A stretch of 64,000 nucleotides of DNA from positions 1-64,000 of the forward strand of contig NZ_JAKUKE010000002.1 of assembly GCF_024197615.1 (NCBI RefSeq), in the 5' to 3' direction. The notes under the pieces were generated by a model. It made no database searches, was not told the DNA's origin, and was given only the letters and a program-made list of their open reading frames with translations. Shown piece by piece: positions 1 through 8,279 of the stretch. Source of the stretch: Desulfuromonas sp. KJ2020 (GTDB lineage: Bacteria > Desulfobacterota > Desulfuromonadia > Desulfuromonadales > SZUA-540). The translations under genes were made by a program, and so were the position numbers. The stretch's first letter is position 1. Every line of letters begins with the position of its first letter.

Positions 1-1
1 G

Positions 2-475
2 ATCAAGGGCGAAGATCAGACGCTGCCACGCGAGTATCTGTTCGTCGCCATTGATGATTATTCCCGGGAACTCTATGCAGGGGTATTCCCGGACAAGACA
101 CAACACAGTGCCGAACTCTTTCTGCGTCAGGTGGTCGATGAATGCCCTTACACCATCGAATACACCTACTCAGACAACGGCAAAGAATTTAAAGGCACTG
201 GCGAACATGCTTTCGTCAAGGCTTGTAACGAACTCGGTATCGGCCAGAAGTTTACGCGGATCAGCCGGCCCCAGACCAACGGCAAAGCCGAGCGTGTTAT
301 CCGCACAATCATGGAGATGTGGCATCAGCAGGAGACGTTCAAAGATCGTAAGAACCGCCATTTCAGCCTGCTGCGCTTCATCAACTTTTACAACACGGTC
401 AAGCCCCACAAGGGCATTGACGATCTAACGCCATACGAAAAATTGCTGGATCATTTCTATGGCTTAAAAGTGTAA
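2..475 (+). mobile_element. IS481-family transposase, 5'-truncated by window edge
   Basis: The frame is open from the first bases of the window, so only the C-terminal part (about 157 residues) of a DDE integrase-core transposase is present. It shows FVAIDDYSR, the second catalytic Asp in SDNG, the motif PQTNGKAERV that holds the catalytic Glu, and the YNTVKPHKG tail box; this order is typical of the IS481 group. The first catalytic Asp would lie outside the window. The stop codon is followed by TGTAAACAACGCGTTCAG and a TAACA sequence near 492-496, which read on the other strand starts TGTTAGA. That would suit the TG-starting end of an IS481 element, so the right end is probably near 496. The left end and any target duplication cannot be seen. 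Confidence 0.8.
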
Positions 476-589
476 ACAACGCGTTCAGATCTAACACCTA
501 CGCTTTTCAATCTCACCCATCCTACCGCAATTCAAAATAAAGAAAAGTCAGGAAATTCCTGAGGGCTCGCCATCTTTTCCGCCCTCTTC

Positions 590-1921
590 TCAAGCCGGCA
601 GCGGCCAGTCAGCCTCGTATCCAGCGGGATAAAACATCTCGCGGGTGCGGTTGAAGTAGCCGTACTGAATGCGGGGGACTTTTGTCTTGACAGTGTTGAG
701 CATCTTTTTCATCCCCATGCCTTCGCCGGAAACGCCCATGGCGTCCCAGTACATGGTGGGATCGATGCTGAGGTTTCGCATCTGGATGAGGTCGACGCCG
801 GCGGATTCGATGAGAGCCAGCAGGGCTTCGACTTCGTCGGGGCGATCGGTGAGGCCGGGGTAGACGAGGTAGTTGAGCATGGTGAACATGCCGGCTTTTT
901 TGGCGCGGTGCACCGAGTCGATGACGTCGGCAAAGCGGTAGCCGCGGGGGCGGTAGTAGGCGTTGTAGAAGGGCTCCTGGACGGAATTGAGGGAAATGCG
1001 CACCGAGTCAACGCCGGCTGCGGCCAGGCGGTCGATGGCGGCGGGGATGGAGGCGTTGGAGTTGAAGTTGATGGTGCCGCGTGGGGTCTGGCGGCGCATC
1101 TCGCGCACGGCGTCGCAGATGGTGTCGGCCTGCAGGATGGGATCGCCCTCGCAGCCCTGGCCGAAGGAGACGATGGCGTTCTCGGCCCGCTGCAGATGGG
1201 GGACGGCGACCTCGCAGAGTTCCTGCACCGTGGGGACGAAGGTGAGGCGCTCCTGGCTGGAGGGGCAGCACTCGGGGGCCTCCTGCAGGGAGATGCAGCC
1301 GAGGCAGCGGGAGTTGCAGGTGGGCGAGGTCGGCAGGGGGGCTTCCCAGCGGGCGAAAAAGAGGTTTTTGGCGGCGAAGCAGTGGTAATCGACGGCGCAA
1401 CGCGAGAGCTGCTCGTAGAGGCGGTTGTCGGGATACTGGCGCAGGGTGGCTCGCACCAGGGGGTCAAGCTGGCGGTCATCGAAGTGCTGCGGGTCCCACT
1501 GGTTGTTGCGATCGACGCGCACCGCCGCCACGTAAAAGCGTTCTTCCTCGACGCACCAGCCCACCGCCGTATAGGCCCACAGGGGCAGTTGCACTGCCTT
1601 GCGCCGGTAATCGGCGGCGGGCAGCAGGGTGCGGGTGAAGGCGGGGGTCATGAAGGCGGAGACAGCCTGCATGGGGCCGCCACCCCAGCTGCGCGGCAGG
1701 GCATCGACGGTGCGCAGCTGGCCTGATTTGCGGTCGAAGCCCATGGGCGGGGTGCCGGGGATGGTGAAGAGCCGGCTCCCTTCGGGCAGGGGAATCAGCT
1801 CGTCCTCGCGCGGCAGGCGGGGGGTCATGCCGTTCATGCCGGCCATGAGCAGATCGGGGTGTTCGAAAACCTCGCCGCTCTCATCGGCGACCACAGCCAG
1901 CAGGGTCTTTTTTCTCGCCAT
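590..1921 (-). CDS. radical SAM protein of unknown substrate
   Basis: This 443-residue protein carries the radical SAM iron-sulfur motif CNSRCLGC at about residues 202-209 (C-x3-C-x2-C), so it should bind a 4Fe-4S cluster and cleave S-adenosylmethionine. A second Cys-rich stretch (CISLQEAPECC) follows. Further on, VSFGQGCEGDP, INFNSNAS and VRISLNS fit the radical SAM barrel. The first 200 residues form an N-terminal domain I do not recognise. I chose the ATG at 1921 because AAAGGA lies eight bases upstream; the longer 489-residue reading adds an unlikely Cys/Arg-rich leader. It is divergent from the next radical SAM gene. The substrate is unknown; the fold assignment is firm. Confidence 0.85.
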   Translation of the reverse strand: MARKKTLLAVVADESGEVFEHPDLLMAGMNGMTPRLPREDELIPLPEGSRLFTIPGTPPMGFDRKSGQLRTVDALPRSWGGGPMQAVSAFMTPAFTRTLLPAADYRRKAVQLPLWAYTAVGWCVEEERFYVAAVRVDRNNQWDPQHFDDRQLDPLVRATLRQYPDNRLYEQLSRCAVDYHCFAAKNLFFARWEAPLPTSPTCNSRCLGCISLQEAPECCPSSQERLTFVPTVQELCEVAVPHLQRAENAIVSFGQGCEGDPILQADTICDAVREMRRQTPRGTINFNSNASIPAAIDRLAAAGVDSVRISLNSVQEPFYNAYYRPRGYRFADVIDSVHRAKKAGMFTMLNYLVYPGLTDRPDEVEALLALIESAGVDLIQMRNLSIDPTMYWDAMGVSGEGMGMKKMLNTVKTKVPRIQYGYFNRTREMFYPAGYEADWPLPA

Positions 1922-2088
1922 TGTTCTATCCTTTTCTGTCCGCCACCACAGACCGTGGCGGACCGGTGTTTTGAGAATTGCTCCCTCGCCCTGGTGCGCG
2001 GCAGGAACGTCTGGAAACATAGCACAATTGCGCTGGCAGCGGCAATTTCCCCTTTTCAAGGAGTTCGCCCTCGGCTATTCTGGCCGGC

Positions 2089-3789
2089 ATGCGAACCCTG
2101 TTGACCACCCTGCACAGCAAATTCATCCACCCCAGCCTGGCCCTGCCCTGTCTCGCCGCCTATTGCGGCGAGGACGGCGGTGAAATTCTCATCCGCGAGT
2201 TCACCCTGCACGAGCCGAAGGAGAATATCCTGGCCGCCCTGCTGCGGGAAGAGCCCGACGTGGTGGCCTTCTCCGTCTATCTGTGGAACCGGCAGGCCAC
2301 CCTGGAGCTGGTGGCGGCGTTGGCGGCGGCGCGTCCCGAGCTGCGTCTGGTGCTGGGCGGACCGGAAGTCTCCTTTGAGGACGAAAACTTTTTGCGCCTT
2401 CACCCCGGCGTGGCTGCCGTGGTGCGCGGTGAGGGGGAAATCCCCCTGCGGGCCCTGCTGCGGGCCTGGCACTGGGGGGAGTCGCCCGCGGGGATCGCCC
2501 GCCTGCTCTGGCGCGACGGGGAGCGCTTCGTCAACGAGGCGGACGGGCCGGTGCTCGACCATCTCGACGACATCCCCTCCCCTTTTGAGCTGGGGCTGGT
2601 CGATATCTCCCGCGGCTTTGTCTACACGGAGACGAGCCGTGGCTGTCCCTACAGCTGCGCCTTCTGCATGAGCGCCCTCGATGAAAAAGTGCGCTCCTTC
2701 TCCATGGCGCGCATTCGCGCCGACCTGGGCTGGCTCATGGCGCGCGAGGTGCCGCGCATCAAGCTGGTCGACCGCACCTTCAACTACGACGCCGCCCGCA
2801 GCCGCGAGATCTTCCGGTTTATTCTGGAGCACAATCGCGGCAGCCATTTTCACTTCGAGATCGGCGCCCACTTGCTCGACGAGGAGACGCTGGCCTTGCT
2901 CGCCCAAGTGCCGCCGGGCACGTTCCAGTTTGAGATCGGCGTGCAGTCCACCCTGCCCCAGGCCCTGTCGGCCATCGGCCGCCAGGTCTCCCTGCAGAAA
3001 CTCGAAGAGAATGTGCGCGCCCTGCGCCGCCACACCCCCATCGACCTGCACCTGGATCTCATCGCTGGCCTGCCCGGCGAGGGTTATGACGACTTTCTGC
3101 ACTCCATCGACCGGGTCCTCGATCTGCACCCCCACGAGCTGCAGGTCGAGCTGGTCAAGCTGCTGCCCGGCTCGCCCCTGCGAAGGCAGGCGGCCGCCCG
3201 AGGCATCGCCTTCGATCCCCATCCGCCTTACACGGTGCTACGCACTCCTGAGCTGAGCTTCCAGCAGCTGGAGACCCTGCGGGGCATCAGCCGCCTGCTG
3301 GATCTGACGGCCAACAGCTGCCGCTTCGGGCATTTTCTCGATAACCTGCAAGAGGCCTGCGGCAATCTTTCGGCCGGGCTGGAAAAGATAGAGGCCTACT
3401 GGCAGGCGCGGGAGCTGTTCCGGCATCCGCTGTCACAGCGCGGCCTGTTCGAAAAGATGGGGGAGTTTGTAACGGATTCGTTTGAAGGGCCCGAGCAAAA
3501 CCGTCTGCGGGAGGAGTTGGCGCGGGATTTCGCCCTGACCGAACGGGTGGTGCCGGAGAAGGCGCCGGCCTTTTTCGACACGGCGCTGTCGGCGGCGGAG
3601 AGCGCCCGCGTCCGCGAACGGGTGCAGGCCGAAACCGCCGCCGTCAAGGGTCAGGGGGTCAAGGTGCAGCACTTCGCCGCCGCCTTTGACCACCTGCCCG
3701 ACTTTCCCGCCCGCACCCTTATGCTCTATCTCTACCTCACCCGCACCGGTCAGGGGCTGGAAGTGCGGGAGATTCCCCTGTCGTCCTGA
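2089..3789 (+). CDS. B12-binding-type radical SAM protein with DUF4080
   Basis: This 566-residue protein has the layout of cobalamin-type radical SAM enzymes. An N-terminal Rossmann-like region (about 1-150, with VLGGPEVSF and VVRGEGE) is followed by the cluster motif CPYSCAFC at about residues 186-193 in a radical SAM barrel. A long C-terminal region resembles DUF4080. No clear DxHxxG cobalamin-ligand motif is visible, so B12 may bind without a protein His ligand or not at all. GLPGEG in the barrel matches relatives such as YgiQ/HemN-like enzymes. It is divergently transcribed from the radical SAM gene on its left and ends 10 bases from the convergent DUF6178 gene. Reaction unknown. Confidence 0.85.
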   Translation: MRTLLTTLHSKFIHPSLALPCLAAYCGEDGGEILIREFTLHEPKENILAALLREEPDVVAFSVYLWNRQATLELVAALAAARPELRLVLGGPEVSFEDENFLRLHPGVAAVVRGEGEIPLRALLRAWHWGESPAGIARLLWRDGERFVNEADGPVLDHLDDIPSPFELGLVDISRGFVYTETSRGCPYSCAFCMSALDEKVRSFSMARIRADLGWLMAREVPRIKLVDRTFNYDAARSREIFRFILEHNRGSHFHFEIGAHLLDEETLALLAQVPPGTFQFEIGVQSTLPQALSAIGRQVSLQKLEENVRALRRHTPIDLHLDLIAGLPGEGYDDFLHSIDRVLDLHPHELQVELVKLLPGSPLRRQAAARGIAFDPHPPYTVLRTPELSFQQLETLRGISRLLDLTANSCRFGHFLDNLQEACGNLSAGLEKIEAYWQARELFRHPLSQRGLFEKMGEFVTDSFEGPEQNRLREELARDFALTERVVPEKAPAFFDTALSAAESARVRERVQAETAAVKGQGVKVQHFAAAFDHLPDFPARTLMLYLYLTRTGQGLEVREIPLSS

Positions 3790-3798
3790 CGCACCGCC

Positions 3799-5505
3799 TC
3801 AGCCGAGGCGTACGATCAGCCCGCCCACATAGCGGGGGTCGATGTCCTCGGGCTTAAGGGTGCAGAATTCCTCCTGCCAGAGATCGAGGCAATAGTCGGC
3901 AAAGGCGCCGCCGCCGGGTACCAGGCTCTCCAGCCACTGGGCCGTCTCCTGGCGCAAGGCCGGGCGCAGCTGCCCGCCTTCGCTCACGAGGGCGTGCAGA
4001 CCGGGCAGTTCGTCGGCGTCGATCGGTTCGGGCACGAAGGTGCGGCCCAGAAGCCGGTTGGCCAGGGCGGTGAGGAAAAAGTCCGACAGGGCCAAATCCT
4101 CAGCGGCGTCGGGCATGCAACCGGACAGGTCCAGCGCCGCCGCTTCGGGCAGGGCAAAGGGGAACTGCTCGGTGAAAAGCTGACGCTGCACCTCCAGCCG
4201 GTCGAGCCACTCGCCAGCCAGCGTCACTTCGCTCAGATTGGTGAAGGGGCGCTGCCCGCCGCGATTGACTTCGAGCAGGCCTTCGAAAAAGCGCGGCTGG
4301 CGCTGACAGAGGGCGTCGGTCAGGGCGCGGAAGGGTCCGTCCAGGTATGGGGCCAGGGGCGAGGCCAGCAGATCCTTGGCCCGGCGCTGCAGCTGCAGGG
4401 TCAGGCTGAAACCGAGCCGGAAGAGGTTTTCCAGATAGTTTTCCCGGAACTGCCGGGCCGCCGTCTCCACATCGCCCCCAGCCAGATGCTGCAGGGCCAG
4501 GTTGAGGTAGTGGAAGATCTCCGTCATTTCCCCCTGAATCTGTTCCGTCTCCCCCACATCGACGCGATCGGCGCTCATCACCTTGTTGAGCAGATAGGTC
4601 AGCTCCCAGCAGGTCGGCTCGTCCAGGCCGTCGGCGAGCACCTCAGCCAGCAGATCGCCCGGCTCGCTTACCGTCAGAATGAAGCCGGGAGGCACCACGT
4701 CGGCTTGCCCCGCCCGAACGTCCTTTTTGGCGACGGCGATCCCCGTGAACTGCTCGGGGTCGAGATAGGCGTAGACCTTCAGAGCCTCGAAGGGATCGGG
4801 AATGCCCAGATCCTGCAGACGGCTGCAGCGGTTCTGGTAGGTTTCTTCCTCCAGCATCGCCTCTGACTCCCAGCGCACCGCCTCCATAAGACGGGGGTAG
4901 AATTCGGGGGCCAGCCGGCGCAGGATATCGAGAAAGGCGCCGACGATCTTGGCGCTTTCCGAATCGGCAAACTCCAGTTCGTAGCCGCCGTCGCGGAAGA
5001 TGGCCTCCTGCAGGGCGTCGTCGTCTTCAAAGGCCTCCAGTCCCCGGGTCACGGTGACGAACCGTTTGAGCATCATCGCCAGCAGCTCGAACTCCATGCC
5101 CTGGGCCAGCTGCAGAACCTGCTGCTCGTTCTTGGTTTCGAGCAGAAGAACCAGCCAGTTGAGCACGGCCTCGGGTTTCATCTGGTCGCCCTGCCAGCAG
5201 TCGAGGTCGATAAAGGTGCCGATCTGGGCGGGGGTGAGCAGTTCGATGAGTTCCGTCGATTCTTCCAGCCCCCGCTCCCGGAGCAGCAGATAGACTTCCT
5301 GGCTCGGCAGCTTGCGTACCAGCGCGGCGGGATCCTTGGCTTCAATGATCAGGTTGTATTTGTGGCTGCCGGAGGCCCGGCGCACAATCTCCAGGCGCTC
5401 GGTCTGGCTGAGCAGATTGAACTCCTTGGGGGTGATCGTGCGCGCATCGCGATGCAGGGTCAGGTGGCCGACTTTCTTGCGGCCGGGCAGTTCGATATTT
5501 TCCAT
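3799..5505 (-). CDS. DUF6178 family protein
   Basis: A soluble, largely helical, acidic protein of 568 residues, rich in Leu and Glu, without signal peptide or membrane segment. Its beginning (ITPKEFNLLSQTERLEIVR) and the block FIDLDCWQGDQMKPEAVLNW match what I remember of the DUF6178 family, which is found mainly in Geobacter and related deltaproteobacteria and has no known function. AAGGAG lies about nine bases before the ATG, which supports the start. The gene stands alone between convergent and divergent neighbours, so context gives no clue to its role. Confidence 0.7.
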   Translation of the reverse strand: MENIELPGRKKVGHLTLHRDARTITPKEFNLLSQTERLEIVRRASGSHKYNLIIEAKDPAALVRKLPSQEVYLLLRERGLEESTELIELLTPAQIGTFIDLDCWQGDQMKPEAVLNWLVLLLETKNEQQVLQLAQGMEFELLAMMLKRFVTVTRGLEAFEDDDALQEAIFRDGGYELEFADSESAKIVGAFLDILRRLAPEFYPRLMEAVRWESEAMLEEETYQNRCSRLQDLGIPDPFEALKVYAYLDPEQFTGIAVAKKDVRAGQADVVPPGFILTVSEPGDLLAEVLADGLDEPTCWELTYLLNKVMSADRVDVGETEQIQGEMTEIFHYLNLALQHLAGGDVETAARQFRENYLENLFRLGFSLTLQLQRRAKDLLASPLAPYLDGPFRALTDALCQRQPRFFEGLLEVNRGGQRPFTNLSEVTLAGEWLDRLEVQRQLFTEQFPFALPEAAALDLSGCMPDAAEDLALSDFFLTALANRLLGRTFVPEPIDADELPGLHALVSEGGQLRPALRQETAQWLESLVPGGGAFADYCLDLWQEEFCTLKPEDIDPRYVGGLIVRLG

Positions 5506-5672
5506 GGGGCTTAACTCCTTGATGAATCAACTCGTTTCGGGCCAGACACTGTAAAGCAGCAAACCGCTTTGGTCAAGTTTTCATCGGCTCCTTTATCGGC
5601 AAAGGGCCGGATATTAAGTCCAGAATACCTTGAGAGTTTTTAACGGGTTAGAATCATTGGACATAAAAGTCC

Positions 5673-5701
5673 TTGACCCTGGGGTAAAAACTGGTCAATA
5701 T
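5673..5701 (+). promoter_or_regulatory. sigma70 promoter of the riboswitch-HD-GYP transcript
   Basis: TTGACC (5673-5678) and CAATAT (5696-5701) are separated by 17 bases, a good sigma70 arrangement. Transcription would start near 5708, just before the riboswitch. The -35 box is the left half of an inverted repeat, TTGACC-N14-GGTCAA, whose right half (5693-5698) overlaps the -10 box. Confidence 0.65.
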
Positions 5702-5726
5702 CGCGCTTGCGGATTAAAAAATCATT

Positions 5727-5820
5727 TTTCGCCGAAAACGCAAAGCCCGAGCAATCTGGTGACGCAAAGCCACGGATCCTTCTCATCCTCTCGAGGCCAG
5801 GACCGCCGGGCTGCCGAAGC
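5727..5820 (+). ncRNA. GEMM-I class cyclic dinucleotide riboswitch
   Basis: The conserved GACGCAAAGCC core (5761-5771) follows a short stem CCGA / TC(T)GG capped by a GCAA tetraloop (5751-5754), as in GEMM-I aptamers. A second stem GG(A)TCCT (5774-5780) pairs with AGGACC (5799-5804), followed by the receptor-like GCCGGGCTGCCG (5805-5816). TTTCG (5727-5731) can close the element with CGAAG (5815-5819). This class binds cyclic di-GMP, and the GEMM-Ib variants common in Geobacter bind 3',3'-cGAMP; I cannot settle the ligand by eye. A terminator lies 40 bases downstream, and the first gene encodes an HD-GYP phosphodiesterase, which is strong contextual support. Confidence 0.88.
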
Positions 5821-5860
5821 ACAGTAATGGGATTAAGAACTTAACAATTCCCTGAATCGG

Positions 5861-5893
5861 TCCCGTCTTCGGCTGCAAGACGGGATTTTTTTG
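5861..5893 (+). terminator. intrinsic terminator serving as riboswitch expression platform
   Basis: TCCCGTCTT (5861-5869) pairs with AAGACGGGA (5877-5885) around a seven-base loop and is followed by seven T residues. It sits between the aptamer and the coding region, so ligand binding probably decides between termination and read-through. A weaker hairpin (GGGATT with AATTCCC, 5829-5852) lies between aptamer and terminator and could take part in the switch. Confidence 0.85.
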
Positions 5894-5939
5894 TGATGAC
5901 AGTTCTCCATAAGCGGTTTTTGGACAGTGGCCCTTTGCC

Positions 5940-8012
5940 ATGATGAAGCGACTGAAGACCTACTTCCACAGCCGGGTGGGGCGCCGAATTTTTCTGGTCT
6001 TTCTGGTCTGTACCATTCTGCCTGTCACCACCCTGGCCGTGGTTTCCTACCAGCGGGTGGCCGACCAGTTGGAGAACCAGGCCCGTCAGCGCCTGCGCCA
6101 GATGGGTCAAAACATCGGCCTGCTCCTCAATGAACAACTCAGGGTTCTGCACCACGAACTCCACCTGCTGGCCCACTCCTATCAGGCCGATCCAGCCACC
6201 TTCGCCGCCCGCTTTAGATCCTATGGTTTTGACCTGAGCCTGCCTTTGGAAAGCCTCGCCCTTTTCCCCGAAGGGGCTGGACCGGTGCTGCTGTCGGGGG
6301 AGCAAAGCCCCGACTGGCAGCCTCCCCCCCGCGAACTCACCGGGAAGGATGAGAACCAGGCCATCCTCTGGACCCCGCCGAAGGGATCAGAGAATCTGTC
6401 CATTTATCTGGCCGTGCGGCTCGATCCGGCCATCTCCGCAACCGGACTCCTGTGGGCTCAGATTTCGTCCCGGACGCTCATTGAACAAGCCGCCAAGTCC
6501 CTGCCTCCTCACATCAACCTGTTTGTCACCACCGGCGAAGGACAAAGCCTCTACGCCCCCCCGCATTCACCCCCGCCGAATCCGTCTGCGAGCCGATGCG
6601 AAGACCGCAGCTGTCTGGTCGACCAGGTCGCCGCGCCACTGCACGATTACTTTGCTGAAAAGGACTGGATCCTCGCCCTGCATGAACCCCGCGAGGTCTC
6701 GCTGGTTTCCCTGTACAGTTTTCGCCGCACCTTCTATCTGGTCGCCGCCGTCTCCCTGTGGAGCGTTCTGCTGGTCAGCGCGATCTTTATCCGCCGCAGC
6801 CTGGTGCCTCTGCAAAGGCTCAAAGAAGGCACCCGTCGACTGGGCCAGGGCGATTTCAGCCAGACCGTGGAGGTCGACAGCAAGGACGAGTTCGCCGAAC
6901 TGGCCCAATCCTTCAACGCCATGGCCACAGAACTTGACAGCCAGTTTTACACCCTGAACGAAATGGGACAAACGACCCGGGCCATTCTGATCGCCCTGGA
7001 CCGCGAGAAGCTGATCCAGGCCGTTCTGACCCGCCTCCCCCATATCGTCCGCTGTGACTGGGTGGGACTGACCCTGGCGGAGGGCCCAAAAGGCCGTTTC
7101 AGCACCGCTCTCGCCGCCCCGTCCTCGGAAAAGACAGCGGCTAGTGAAATACACGCCTGCCGGCTTGAGGCGACGGAAATCCAGACCCTGGGCGAAATTG
7201 AGGACGCCTTTTTTACCGAAGCTGTCGACCTGTTGCCCAACCTTCTTGCCCCCCTGGCCAGCAAGGGAACCAATTCATTCTTTGTCCTACCCATTCACCA
7301 CAACGGCAGCATTCAGGGCGCCCTGCTGCTCGGCTACCGGACAGCGCCGCACCTGAGCCGGGAGGATCGGGTAAGATCGCGGGCCATCGCCGATCAGATT
7401 ACCGTCGCCCTGGCCAACATCCGACTTATCGAGGAACTGGCCGACCTCAACTACGGCACGCTGACCGCCCTGGCGCGCACGGTGGACGCCAAGTCTTCCT
7501 GGACGGCGGGCCATTCGGAACGCGTCACTAACCTGGCCCTGTCCATCGGCCGCACCCTCGGTCTCTCTGTGGCCGATCTGGATCTGCTGCATCGCGCCAG
7601 CCTGCTGCACGACATCGGCAAGATCGGGGTTCCCAATGCCATCCTCGAGAAACCCGTCCCTTTAAATCCGGTGGAATATTCCATTATCAACACCCACCCG
7701 GAAAAGGGGGTGCGTATCCTCGAACCCCTTCAGGCTTACCGGGATGTGCTGCCGATTGTCGAACAGCATCATGAATGGTTCAACGGCCAGGGCTACCCCC
7801 GGGGTCTCCAGGGCGACGAGATTGCGCCGGGGGCGCGCATCCTGGCCGTGGCCGATGTCTACGACGCCCTCATCTCCGACCGGCCCTACCGCCGGGGCTG
7901 GCCCCACGACGAGGTCATGGCCCACCTGCAGAAAGGGTCGGGTCAGCAATTCGACCCCGAGGTCGTGCAGGCATTCATGCGCACGGTCTGCCCAACCTCC
8001 TGCTCAGCCTGA
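5940..8012 (+). CDS. membrane HAMP/HD-GYP cyclic dinucleotide phosphodiesterase
   Basis: This 690-residue sensor protein should hydrolyse cyclic di-GMP or a related dinucleotide. A first membrane helix (about 15-38) is followed by a periplasmic sensing region, a second helix (about 258-280), a HAMP linker, a GAF-like region, and a complete HD-GYP domain from about 500. All signature motifs are present: GHSERV, LLHDIGKIG, HPEKG, HHEWFNGQGYPRGL and ILAVADVYDAL, so catalysis is expected. The gene lies directly behind the GEMM riboswitch and terminator, so its product probably influences the signal that controls it. The start is uncertain: ATG codons at 5940 and 5943 both lack a good ribosome-binding site. 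Confidence 0.9.
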   Translation: MMKRLKTYFHSRVGRRIFLVFLVCTILPVTTLAVVSYQRVADQLENQARQRLRQMGQNIGLLLNEQLRVLHHELHLLAHSYQADPATFAARFRSYGFDLSLPLESLALFPEGAGPVLLSGEQSPDWQPPPRELTGKDENQAILWTPPKGSENLSIYLAVRLDPAISATGLLWAQISSRTLIEQAAKSLPPHINLFVTTGEGQSLYAPPHSPPPNPSASRCEDRSCLVDQVAAPLHDYFAEKDWILALHEPREVSLVSLYSFRRTFYLVAAVSLWSVLLVSAIFIRRSLVPLQRLKEGTRRLGQGDFSQTVEVDSKDEFAELAQSFNAMATELDSQFYTLNEMGQTTRAILIALDREKLIQAVLTRLPHIVRCDWVGLTLAEGPKGRFSTALAAPSSEKTAASEIHACRLEATEIQTLGEIEDAFFTEAVDLLPNLLAPLASKGTNSFFVLPIHHNGSIQGALLLGYRTAPHLSREDRVRSRAIADQITVALANIRLIEELADLNYGTLTALARTVDAKSSWTAGHSERVTNLALSIGRTLGLSVADLDLLHRASLLHDIGKIGVPNAILEKPVPLNPVEYSIINTHPEKGVRILEPLQAYRDVLPIVEQHHEWFNGQGYPRGLQGDEIAPGARILAVADVYDALISDRPYRRGWPHDEVMAHLQKGSGQQFDPEVVQAFMRTVCPTSCSA

Positions 8013-8043
8013 CCAAATCCCCCGTGCCTGCCTCCCCCGTTTT

Positions 8044-8073
8044 CGGACAAAGTGCGCCGTCCGTCATTTTTTT
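8044..8073 (+). terminator. weak intrinsic terminator after HD-GYP gene
   Basis: CGGAC (8044-8048) and GTCCG (8059-8063) form a short stem followed by TCATTTTTTT. The stem is only five pairs, so this is a modest candidate. The rest of the 267-base gap before the next gene is AT-rich, with no clear element. Confidence 0.4.
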
Positions 8074-8279
8074 AATGACAAACCGGGTTTTATAATATAG
8101 ATACTAAACCTAAGAAACATTTCCATCCAAATGAACAATCCAAAGACCCCGCCAATCAACTATCTGTTTTAAAAAACAAATATGAACGTCTGCTTATTGT
8201 CAGGCCAGGCTTTAAAAAATAAAACATGTTTTACTGCGGAAAACTCTTCCCATAAAACCCACAGGAAAACGAGGATCCC

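Noticed and set aside
5630-5827. Small open frames over the riboswitch
   Set aside because: The sequence is explained by promoter and aptamer; no ribosome site or homology visible.
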